From NCBI GenBank assembly GCA_005882775.1, contig VBDY01000136.1, positions 1 through 48,161 of the forward strand: 48,161 nt of DNA, given 5' to 3'. This DNA is from Chloroflexota bacterium (GTDB taxonomy: Bacteria > Chloroflexota > Dormibacteria > CF-121). Below the pieces are notes generated by a model. It saw only the letters and a list, made by a program, of their open reading frames with translations. It was not told where the DNA came from and ran no database searches. A program made the position numbers and the translations under genes. Every line of letters begins with the position of its first letter. The first letter of the stretch is position 1. Below, piece by piece: positions 33,765 through 41,861 of this stretch.

Positions 33765-36700
33765 CAGATCTTCTCGATGTTCACAAGGAACGCCTTGAAC
33801 TCGGGGGTGTAGGCATTTGCGTCGCCGACGAACGGCGTCAGCGCGTTGGCCAGCCAGTTGGCGCCTTTGGTCGGATCCTGCTCCGCCGAAACCCCTACGA
33901 ATCCCCAGTGGATGGGAATCCCGATCGTGAATATCTGCTTGCCGTCGATCAGGCTGGGCGCAAGCCGGGGTGTGACCAGGGCCAGGACCTCGATCTTGCC
34001 GCGCTTCGAGCGTACCCGGACGCGATCGCCGGTCTGGATCCCCTTTTGCCTGGCCAGCTCGACCGGCACCTCCACAAACGGATGTGGCTGGAGGCCGGCG
34101 AGCAGGGGAACGTGCTGCGTCACGTAGTGCTCGTGCTCCGTCAGCCGGTAGCTGGTGGCGACGTAGGGATAATCGGTCGCGTTGCCGAAGCTGTCTTTGA
34201 CCTTCTTGAAATTCCCGCTGTCCGCCCCGGTGTAGAGGAACGCGACCGGGTCCTCCGACTGGCTGGGATGCAGCGGGTTCTGCACAGGGCTCTCCATAGG
34301 TTCGTAATGCTCGGGGAAGGGCCCATCCGCCATCGAGCTGCTGAAGAGCCGGCCAACTCCTTCGCCGGTCATGATGAAGGGCAGCCAGGAAGTCTTGCTC
34401 TTGGGGTCGGCAGTCGGACCGCTCGCCGGGTAGTCGGGGACATCGCCCACCCACTTCTCACCGTTCCACTTGATACCTGGACGGGTGGCGTCCCACGGCT
34501 TGCCGTCGAGGTCCGCCGACGCCCGGTTGTACATCACCCGGCGGTTCAGCGGCCAGGACCAGGCCCAGTTGGGGTAAAAGCCCATCCCGGTCGGATCGTT
34601 CTTCAACGGGTCCTGGATCCCGTCGCGACGCTTCATCAGGTTGCCGCTGTCCGGGTAGCTGCCCGTGTAGATCCAGTCGCCGGCCGTGGTGGTCCCATCG
34701 TCCTTTAAGTCCGCGAACTTCGCCATACGTTTTCCGGTGGTGAGGTCGAAGCCGTTGACCTCCTGCGCGATTTCGTCCAGCGTCGGCTTGCTGGGATCGG
34801 CGTACTTGAAGGTCAGGGCCATGATCGGGTCCGGAAATTTTCCGCCCTGCTGCTGGTAGAGCTTTTTGATCCGCTGGAAGAGGTCGGCCAGGATCCAGTG
34901 GTCGTGGCGGGAGCTCCCCGAGGGCGGAAGGACCTGCTCTTTCCATTGCGACCAGCGGCCACTGTTCACAAAGGACCCATCCTTCTCGATCCAGTGGGTG
35001 GTGGGCACCATGAACACCTCCGTCTGGATGGCATTCGGGTCGGCGCCCGGCCGGCGCCAGAACTCAGAGCTCGTCGTCGGCAGCGCGTCCATAACCACCA
35101 GCCACTTCAGGTTGGCCAGCGCCTGCATCACCCGGTTGGAATCCGGCCCGATGCTGGTAGCCGTCATCCCGGAGAGCATCAGCCCCTGCATCTTGCCCTT
35201 GAGCGCCTGGTCGTAGATGCTCATCCAGGACGAGTTCTTGGCCGGCTTCGGTATCCAGTGAAAGGCGAAGTCGTTGTCTTTGGTGGCGGCATCGCCGTAC
35301 CAGCCCTTGAGCAAGCTCACGGTGAACTTCTTGTAGTTGGTGCCGAAGAAGTTCCAGGACCGCGGGTCGCTCTTCTTGGGCGCCTGCTTGGCCACATAGT
35401 CGTCGATGCTCTTGCGCTCCGGGGCGGGGATCTGCATGTATCCCGGCAGGATCTCCCAGGAGATGGCGTGGTCGGTGTTGCCCTGGATGTTGGCGTGGCC
35501 GCGCTCCGCATTCATGCCGCCTCCGGGTCGCCCCATGTTCCCTAGCAGCAACTGGAGAACGGCCCCAGAGCGGATCAACTCTCCGCCAGTCGTGTGGTGG
35601 GTGAGGCCGACTGCATATACGATGGTCATCACCTTGTCCGGCCGGCCCATCTCGCCGACCAGCTGGGCGATCCGCATGAACTGGTCCTGGGGGATGCCGG
35701 TGATTCTCGAGACCATCTCCGGGGTGTATCGGGAGTAGTGCGTCTTCATCAGGTTGAGGACAGACCTCGGGTGGTTGATGTCGCGTTTGGCAAAACCGTC
35801 CGACCCGGTCTCATACCCCCACTTGGCGACGTCGTACTTGCGGGTCGTCGGATCGTAGCCGCTAAACAGTCCGTCCTTGAAGCTGTACGTGTCCTTCACC
35901 ACGAAGGAGGCGTTCGTATAGTTCTCCACATAGTCCTTGTGGGTCAGGTCGTTCTGCAGGACGTAATTGATTAGCCCGCCGAAGTAAGCGACGTCGGTGC
36001 CGGTCCGGATCCGGGCATAGATGTCGGCCATGGCGGAGGTCCGGGTAAAGCGCGGGTCGGCGTGCACGATCCTGGCCCCGCCGCCTGACCCGGGCCCGCG
36101 GGAGGGATCGAGCTTGGCCTTAAGGAACCACTGAAAACCGACCGGGTGCGCCTCGGCCGGATTGGCGCCGTTGATCAGGATCAGGTCGGTGTTCTTGATG
36201 TCGCGCCAGTGGTTTGTCATGGCTCCCCTCCCGAATGTGGCGGCCAAACTGACCACCGTGGGGCCGTGTCAAACCCGTGCCTGCTGTTCGAGATGGACCA
36301 GGCCGAGCCCGCGCATCAGCTTGGTGGCAAAATAGCCCTCCTCGCTGCTGAAGGCGGCGCCGCCGGCGAAAGCGATCCCCTCCGTACGGTTGACGGTGTT
36401 TCCACTTGCATCCTTGGCGACGAAGCTGGCGTCGCGTGCGTCTTTGACCCGCTGCGCGATTTTGTCGAGCATCGAGTCCCAGCCAATTTCCTGCCACTGA
36501 CTGGCGCCGGGGGCCCGATAGAGCGGCTTCTCCACCCGGCGGGCGCTGATCGCGAGCTGCATGGCCGCAGCGCCCTAGGGACACAGCCGCCCCTCGTTCA
36601 CCGGGCTGTCCGGGTTCCCCTCGATCTGGAGGAGCTGGCGAGAACCGTCAGAGTTGTCTTTCGTAAATGCCACCAGCGCGCAGCCGACCGCGCAGTAGGG

Positions 36701-36853
36701 GCAGACCGAGTGTGACTCCCGGGTTCCGGCGATTCGAAAATTCTGTTTGACCTGGTCGGCCTCGGCAAGGTCGAAGCCGAGTACGCTCAGGCCAGCCGCC
36801 CCACCCCCAGCGGCGCCCAGCTTCAGGAAGTCCCGGCGGGTCAAGTCCGGCAC
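33764..36853 (-). CDS. fdnG: selenocysteine formate dehydrogenase, major subunit, with in-frame UGA and UAG
   Basis: One frame of 1,030 codons from ATG 36853, close to the 1,015 residues of E. coli FdnG. The N-terminus is a Tat signal (LTRRDFLKLG). A 4Fe-4S site (CPYCAVGC ... GRLC) follows. Codon 93 is UAG where the family has Lys (LCP-K-G). Codon 195 is UGA inside ARV-UGA-HGPTVVSLAATFGRG, the exact selenocysteine site, with a SECIS-like hairpin after it. Further matches: RGAMTNHWRDIKNTDL, GIPIHWGFVGVSAEQ and PEFKAFLVNIEKI at the end. It oxidises formate in the periplasm using bis-MGD molybdenum or tungsten. The UAG means it is either inactivated, read through, or a sequence error. Confidence 0.93.
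36239..36271 (-). promoter_or_regulatory. UGA selenocysteine codon and SECIS-like hairpin in fdnG
   Basis: The UGA occupies 36271-36269. Eleven bases later GGUGGUC (36257-36251) pairs over seven bases with GGCCGCC (36245-36239), including two G-U pairs, around the loop AGUUU. The distance from the UGA and a loop containing GU match bacterial SECIS elements, which recruit SelB and Sec-tRNA. The coding sequence through the hairpin keeps the FdnG protein match. Confidence 0.82.
36575..36577 (-). other. in-frame amber codon (codon 93) in fdnG
   Basis: The minus strand reads TGT CCC TAG GGC, where the family encodes Cys-Pro-Lys-Gly. A single A-to-T change from AAG would produce it. The frame is intact on both sides. 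UAG ends other genes here (rpsT, fdhE, moaA, the genes ending at 5532, 19610, 23809 and 41839), so UAG is normally a stop. Confidence 0.9.
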
Positions 36854-36926
36854 GGTACCGTTCCTCTAACTGAATCCGGCTACAGTAAGGTGCTTCGATC
36901 TTATTCAACCGGTAACAGGGCAGTCA

Positions 36927-37235
36927 ATGGGGTGGGATTGGATGAACCCGTGGTTTGACCAGCTGGGCGACCTTTTCGTTCGGGCGGCCGCTGCCCGCAA
37001 GGTGGGGATCGATGCCCCCCGCCTCGAGCCTTCCCTGGCTGAGGAGCTGCTCGAGCTTGCCAGGGTGACGGCGCACTCACAGGAGCGCCGCTTCGCTCCG
37101 CTGACCTGCTTCATGGCTGGAGTCGCTGTCGAGCGGTTACGCCGGGCGGACACCGGAGCCACTCCTGAAGAGGTCGCGGCTTATCTGCACTCAGTTCGCC
37201 TGGAGCTGGAGACAGAGCCGCGACAAGCGTCCTGA
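36927..37235 (+). CDS. DUF6457-like small protein
   Basis: A 102-residue soluble protein from ATG 36927. The core (WFDQLGDLFVRAAAARKVGI, LAEELLELARVTAHSQERRF, then APLTCFMAGVAVE) resembles DUF6457 proteins of Actinomycetota, which often occur next to or fused with molybdenum cofactor genes such as mobA. That resemblance is from memory. Placed divergently from fdnG and convergently to moaA, it may help molybdopterin guanine dinucleotide formation or delivery (inference). Its TGA falls inside a 30-bp tandem repeat. ATG 36942 is an alternative start. Confidence 0.7.
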   Translation: MGWDWMNPWFDQLGDLFVRAAAARKVGIDAPRLEPSLAEELLELARVTAHSQERRFAPLTCFMAGVAVERLRRADTGATPEEVAAYLHSVRLELETEPRQAS

Positions 37236-37293
37236 GTGCCGGCGGGCTTTAGCCTCCGATCTGGAGTGCCAGCGGGCTCTAGCCCCCGATCTG
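37234..37293 (+). repeat. 30-bp tandem duplication at the moaA 3' end
   Basis: Two adjacent 30-bp units, 37234-37263 and 37264-37293, match at 27 of 30 positions. Each has GTGCC-GCGGGCT followed by TAGCC-CCGATCTG. The right unit encodes the last MoaA residues (QIGG) and its TAG. The left unit holds a similar QIGG with TAA, as if the end of moaA had been duplicated. Confidence 0.85.
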
Positions 37294-38289
37294 GCTCATC
37301 GACTTGGCCGGCCGTACGAAGTCGGCCTGCCCGATCTTGTGGCCCTCTTCTTTTTGCCAGACGGCCCGGACGACCGCGTCCCGGATCTCCAGGTCCGACG
37401 CCCCGCCCCGAAGCAGCACCTTCAGGTCGTGCTCCTGCAGCGAGAAGAGACACGTGCGCAGGTGGCCTTCGGCGGTCAACCGGATCCGGTTGCAGATCCG
37501 GCAGAACGCGTCGCTCACCGAGGGGATCACGCCCACCCCACCCGCGGCGCCGTCCTTGAACCGAAAGCTCGTCGCCGGCGCCGGCCTGTCGTTGAGCAAG
37601 GGCTCGAGGGGAAATTCGCGGTCGATCGCCTCGATGATGTCGCGGCTCGCCACCACGTCGTCCTGCGACCAGATCCCGTCGGCGTCGAGCGGCATGAACT
37701 CGATGAATCGGACCTGATACCCCTCGCGCCGGGCCAGCTTCGCGAAATCGAGGATCTCGTCGTCGTTGCGCCCGCGCATCACCACCATGTTCAGCTTGAT
37801 CGGCTCGAAACCGGCTTCGCGTGCGGCGGCCAGGCCGTCGAGCACCCGGTCGAGGGCGTCGCGCCGGGCGAGGTTGCGGAACCGGTCGCTGTGCAGGGTG
37901 TCGAGGCTGACATTCAGCCGGCGCAGGCCGGCGTCGCGGAGCGCTTGCGCTTTCTCCCGCAACAGGATCCCGTTGGTGGTCATGGCAATGTCGAGCGACG
38001 GGTCGATGGCCGCGATCATGCCGGTCAGCTGCTCGATGCCCTTGCGGACGAGCGGCTCGCCCCCGGTCAACCTGATGGTGCGTACCCCGCATTCCTCCAC
38101 CAGGATCCGGGTGAGCCGCACGATCTCCTCGAAGCTGAGCACTTCGTCCCTGGCGAGCCAGGCCATCCCGGCAGCCGGCATGCAGTAGACACAGCGGAAG
38201 TTGCATCGGTCCGTAACCGAGATCCTCAGGTCATCCGCGACGCGGCCAAACGTGTCGCGCAATGGAATTGTCTGACGTGCCCCTTCCAC
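37279..38289 (-). CDS. moaA: GTP 3',8-cyclase (molybdopterin biosynthesis)
   Basis: A 336-residue radical SAM enzyme. GTG 38289 is used because it precedes the conserved TFGRVADDLRISVTDRCNFR; the frame runs on upstream only as antisense of the ligase gene. The SAM cluster motif is CNFRCVYC. Other motifs are RLTGGEPLVRKG, MTTNGILL, NVSLDTL and KLNMVVMRGRND. The second cluster site is FCRICNRIRLTAEGHLRTCL, and the tail ends in IGG, where the family's C-terminal GG inserts into the active site. MoaA makes the first molybdopterin intermediate from GTP, supplying the cofactor needed by the formate dehydrogenase. The -10 box lies seven bases upstream. Confidence 0.96.
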   Translation of the reverse strand: MEGARQTIPLRDTFGRVADDLRISVTDRCNFRCVYCMPAAGMAWLARDEVLSFEEIVRLTRILVEECGVRTIRLTGGEPLVRKGIEQLTGMIAAIDPSLDIAMTTNGILLREKAQALRDAGLRRLNVSLDTLHSDRFRNLARRDALDRVLDGLAAAREAGFEPIKLNMVVMRGRNDDEILDFAKLARREGYQVRFIEFMPLDADGIWSQDDVVASRDIIEAIDREFPLEPLLNDRPAPATSFRFKDGAAGGVGVIPSVSDAFCRICNRIRLTAEGHLRTCLFSLQEHDLKVLLRGGASDLEIRDAVVRAVWQKEEGHKIGQADFVRPAKSMSQIGG

Positions 38290-38295
38290 GAAACC

Positions 38296-38302
38296 TAGTA
38301 TA
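38296..38302. promoter_or_regulatory. shared bidirectional -10 region for moaA and the ligase gene
   Basis: The palindromic patch CCTAGTATAGG gives TATACT toward moaA (seven bases before its GTG) and TAGTAT toward the ligase (six bases before its GTG). Both transcripts would be leaderless or nearly so, and the two polymerases would compete for the same DNA. Confidence 0.5.
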
Positions 38303-38307
38303 GGTGC

Positions 38308-39351
38308 GTGCGTCTGGGTGTCATGCCGCCGTTCACGCCGATGGAAGCCAAGGTGCATTCGGAGCTGCCCACTGGCGTCGGCTGGCAGTACGAACCCAAG
38401 TGGGATGGGTTTCGCGCCGTGGCCTTTCGCGACGGCGACGAGGTGGTCATCCACAGCCGCAACCAGAAGCCACTCACCCGCTACTTCCCCGAGCTGGTAC
38501 CGGCCCTGCAGAGCATCCTGCCGAAGCGGGTCGTCCTGGACGGCGAGATAGTGATCTTCACCGGGTCCGGGACCGATTTCGACGCCATGACCCAGCGCAT
38601 CCATCCGGCCGCCTCTCGGGTCAACATGCTCGCCGCCACCGAGCCCTCGTCGTACGTCGCCTTCGACGTGCTGGCGGACGGCGATGAGAGTCTCCTCGAA
38701 TACCCATTGAAGCAGCGGCGCCAGCGGCTGGAAAAATTGCTCGGCCCCTCGCCCGAGTCCATCTTCCTCAGCCCCGTGACCATGGACCGGGAGACCGCCA
38801 TCGGCTGGCTGAAGGAGTTTCGCGGCACCGGACTCGACGGTATCGTGGCCAAGAAGATCGACAGCACCTACAAGTCCGGCGAGCGCGCCATGGTCAAGGT
38901 CAAAGAGCAGCGGACCGCAGACTGCGTGGTGGGCGGTTTCCGCTGGGGCATGGACGGCAAGCGGGTCGGCTCCATCCTGCTCGGCGTCTACAGCGGCAAG
39001 AACCTGGTGTACCTGGGACACACCTCGGGCTTCGACAACGAGGAGCGCAAGGCCCTGGTCAAGATGCTCGAGCCCTTTCGCGGCGGACCGAGCTTTGAGG
39101 GCGGTCGCGCCCCGGGCGGCCCCAGCCGCTGGAACCAGGAACGCGAACTCGAGTGGGAGCCACTCCGCCCGGAGCTGGTTTGCGAGGTCGGCTACGACCG
39201 GCTCGAGGGCGACCGTTTTCGCCACGGTGTTCGCTTCCTACGCTGGCGACCGGACAAGGATCCGAAACAATGCACTCTCGCCCAGCTCAAGGCGGAAGCC
39301 TCGGTAGAGCTGAAGAGCCTGTTCGGCAAGGAACCCGCCCGCCGGCGCTGA
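38308..39351 (+). CDS. ATP-dependent DNA ligase (LigC/LigD-ligase type)
   Basis: A 347-residue stand-alone ligase from GTG 38308; ATG 38323 is an alternative start. The nucleotidyltransferase motif I is QYEPKWDGFRAVAF with the AMP-accepting Lys. Others are VVLDGEIVIF (motif III), YVAFDVLADGDESLL, GLDGIVAKKIDSTYKSGER (motif IV) and MVKVKEQRTADCVVGGFRW (motif V). The C-terminal OB domain carries LVYLGHTSGFDNEER and VCEVGYDRLEGDRFRHG. Size and absence of primase or nuclease domains match LigC-type repair ligases. No Ku or LigD partner gene is in the window. Confidence 0.92.
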   Translation: MRLGVMPPFTPMEAKVHSELPTGVGWQYEPKWDGFRAVAFRDGDEVVIHSRNQKPLTRYFPELVPALQSILPKRVVLDGEIVIFTGSGTDFDAMTQRIHPAASRVNMLAATEPSSYVAFDVLADGDESLLEYPLKQRRQRLEKLLGPSPESIFLSPVTMDRETAIGWLKEFRGTGLDGIVAKKIDSTYKSGERAMVKVKEQRTADCVVGGFRWGMDGKRVGSILLGVYSGKNLVYLGHTSGFDNEERKALVKMLEPFRGGPSFEGGRAPGGPSRWNQERELEWEPLRPELVCEVGYDRLEGDRFRHGVRFLRWRPDKDPKQCTLAQLKAEASVELKSLFGKEPARRR

Positions 39352-39445
39352 CCTGCCCGAAAGGGCGGCCTTTCCTGCCCCTTCGCCACACCCGCAGAAC
39401 CTAGACGCTCGCTCGGGCGAGGCCGCATGCTGGTGACCGTCGCTG

Positions 39446-41839
39446 ATGAGTGACCCAGCGCCGCTGACGCACACCCAGGAGCGGTCCAGGACCGACGCCG
39501 GCCCACGTGCCCGGACGGGCTCGGCGCCCGGCGACCTGCACCCCTTGCTCGCCCTCCAGGCGACGGCCGGCAATCAGGCCGTGGCCGAGCTGGTGGCGAG
39601 CTCGTCGATCGATGCCATGCCCTTTCTCCAGCGAGCCCCGGTCGCCGCCCCGCCTCATCATGCGGCGCACGCCGCTGCCGCTCCGCCTCCGCAGCCGGGT
39701 GAGACCGTCTATCACCTGACCATCGGGACCGACGACCGCGCCAACCTGACCAGGGCCGAGGCTCTCAAGATGCTCCACCGTCATCTCACCCGGGTCCAGG
39801 GATGGATCGAGAACCAGAAGGATGGACTCACCGACCTGCGCAAGATCCACGACGACCAATGGGTGGTAGCTGGCATCTCCGACTATCTCGGGGGCGGCGG
39901 AGCGCTCGGGAAGCTTCACATCCCCGAGCTCAGCATCTTCGAGCCGGCGTTCTTCGCGATCCAGCACGCCCAGGGTCTGCTCGATGCGGGCGAGCTGGAA
40001 AAGGCGGCCGACAAGATCATGGAGGCCGACTTCAAGCGCCAGAACGCCGAGTACCAGGTGATCGAGTATCGGGAAGGGTCCATCTCGGGAGCCGAGCGCT
40101 CGGTGACCGCACTGAAGGTCGCGGTCGCGGCCGGTGCGGTGGCAGCCACCATCGCCACGGGAGGTACGGCAGCGGCGGCCGGAGCCGGTGTGCTGGGGAC
40201 AGCGGGCGCGGTGGCGGTTGGCGCCGGCGTCTACGGGGAGTTTTCCGAGATGGGGACCCAGGGTGGCGAGATGATCTCGGGCCAGCGGCAGGCCGGGATG
40301 TTCGACCCGGTCGCCATCCTCAAGCGGGCCGGGACCGACGCCGCGGTGGCGTTCGTCACCGCCTACCTGGGCGGTTCGCTTTCCAAGGTGCTGGTGCGCA
40401 GCTTCGGCCAGTACCTGATCAGCAGCATGGGAGAAGAGGCGGCCGCCGCCCTGGCTCAGGAGATCGGAGTCGCCGGCAAGCTGACCCCGGAGCTGGTCGT
40501 CTCCAACGGTCAGAAGTTCATCCTCGAGTTCTTCGCCAACACGGCCCTGACTCCGCTCACCACCGCGATCCAGGCCGCCGTCGATACCCTCAAGGGCGGC
40601 AAATTCCCCGGGCGCAAAGAGTTCACCCATATGGTCGTCACGAACATGATCCAGGGCGGGATCATGCAGCTCTTCATCGCCGGTATCACGCACGGCGCCA
40701 AGACCGCGGGCATGGAGACCGGCATGGAACCCGTCAAGACCACCACGCCGGCCACGGCCGCCGAGCCCACGGCTCCGGTCAGCTCGGAGACAAGCGTCCC
40801 CGTCGAGCCGGCCACGGGGGCGACTGCAGCGGAACCTTCCATCGTCGAGGGCAGCGAGCCACCGATCGGGGACGCCCCGAAGCCGCCGCAGCCGAAACTC
40901 GGACCGGTTGCGACCAAGCTTGCCGAAGGTCGAGCTGCGCTACCCGGTGCGCTTGACGAGACCATCAAAGCTCTCGAAAACGCTCCAGTGCCTGCCACGG
41001 AGCCGGGAGGGCAACCGGTTCCCGCGGACCTGGTCGAGATCAAGCCGCTCGGCAAGGGACAGGCGCCTGTCAAGCCCGCCGGGCCTACCGGACCTCTGTC
41101 CCCGGAATTCATCGAGGGCGAGATGGGGATGCCAGTTGGAAACCAGGAGAAGTTTCAGGCGATTGTCGACAAGGAGCAGATCATCATCGACGTCCGCCCG
41201 ACTACCAAGGAGGCGCCGACCCTCTATGAGGAGCAGGGCGCCCTCCCCAAGCCTGAGGACATCAAGGCGAAGACGGTCAACGATCTGGACGTCTGTCTGG
41301 GGGCGAAACCGAGTGACGTTGGCAAGGTAGGCTACTTCAAGCCGAGTCCTCCGCAGAAGCCACCGACGATGTCCGACGCCGATTGGGCGGGGATTCAGCC
41401 CGACGTCGTCAAGCGCTTCGCCCAGCGCGACGCCGAGTTCTGGGACCAGGGCGCCAAGATGACAAAGATCCAATCCCCTACCGGTGAGTCACATCTTGGT
41501 CATCAGGCCGAGATCGGCCCAGAAGGCGTCGTCAGGGACGTCCAGCAACAGGGAGACAAAGAGGTCGTCAGTCCATTTACCGGGGACCACGACATCTACG
41601 ACATCCGCAAGGCGGACGGAAGCCCGGTCGACTACGAGTCACAGTGGTACAAGGACCTGGTCGACAGCATGAAAAAGATGGGGATGGGCGTGGAACACGG
41701 CGCCCACATGGAGTGGAAGCCCAAACCGGGAACGCCCGACGCGCAGATCCACCAGACCATCATCAACAAGGTTGTGTCCGGCATGGAGCAGCTCCTTCGT
41801 TTCCAGCCCGGGCAGCCGCCCACACTGGTCGGAAGGTAG
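39446..41839 (+). CDS. large protein resembling contractile-injection-system cargo, possible toxin
   Basis: A 797-residue protein from ATG 39446; no strong Shine-Dalgarno is visible. Residues 33-50 (PLLALQATAGNQAVAELV) match the LQ-x-AGN-x-AV motif seen at the N-termini of many eCIS-associated (DUF4157-type) proteins. A His/Pro/Ala linker, a helical region, then an Ala/Gly-rich hydrophobic stretch (about 222-270) and a second helical domain follow. A Pro/Glu/Thr-rich linker (about 425-560) leads to a C-terminal domain (about 570-797). That domain has SPFTGDHDIYDIRK (D714xD716) and VEHGAHMEWKP (H751), an arrangement recalling edema factor/ExoY-like cyclase toxins. The toxin reading is an inference. 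No injection-system structural genes are in the window. Confidence 0.7.
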   Translation: MSDPAPLTHTQERSRTDAGPRARTGSAPGDLHPLLALQATAGNQAVAELVASSSIDAMPFLQRAPVAAPPHHAAHAAAAPPPQPGETVYHLTIGTDDRANLTRAEALKMLHRHLTRVQGWIENQKDGLTDLRKIHDDQWVVAGISDYLGGGGALGKLHIPELSIFEPAFFAIQHAQGLLDAGELEKAADKIMEADFKRQNAEYQVIEYREGSISGAERSVTALKVAVAAGAVAATIATGGTAAAAGAGVLGTAGAVAVGAGVYGEFSEMGTQGGEMISGQRQAGMFDPVAILKRAGTDAAVAFVTAYLGGSLSKVLVRSFGQYLISSMGEEAAAALAQEIGVAGKLTPELVVSNGQKFILEFFANTALTPLTTAIQAAVDTLKGGKFPGRKEFTHMVVTNMIQGGIMQLFIAGITHGAKTAGMETGMEPVKTTTPATAAEPTAPVSSETSVPVEPATGATAAEPSIVEGSEPPIGDAPKPPQPKLGPVATKLAEGRAALPGALDETIKALENAPVPATEPGGQPVPADLVEIKPLGKGQAPVKPAGPTGPLSPEFIEGEMGMPVGNQEKFQAIVDKEQIIIDVRPTTKEAPTLYEEQGALPKPEDIKAKTVNDLDVCLGAKPSDVGKVGYFKPSPPQKPPTMSDADWAGIQPDVVKRFAQRDAEFWDQGAKMTKIQSPTGESHLGHQAEIGPEGVVRDVQQQGDKEVVSPFTGDHDIYDIRKADGSPVDYESQWYKDLVDSMKKMGMGVEHGAHMEWKPKPGTPDAQIHQTIINKVVSGMEQLLRFQPGQPPTLVGR

Positions 41840-41861
41840 CACCGGGCGCGTCGGGGCTTCG

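Noticed and set aside
33765-34454. N-terminal extension of FdhE
   Set aside because: It overlaps the conserved 3' part of fdnG in another frame; the TGATG junction at 33764 gives a normal-length FdhE.
36575-36577. Genome-wide reassignment of UAG
   Set aside because: UAG ends rpsT, fdhE, moaA and several other complete genes in the window at the expected protein ends.
38290-39225. N-terminal extension that would make MoaA 648 residues
   Set aside because: The extra 312 residues are antisense to the DNA ligase gene and MoaA proteins start where GTG 38289 places the start.
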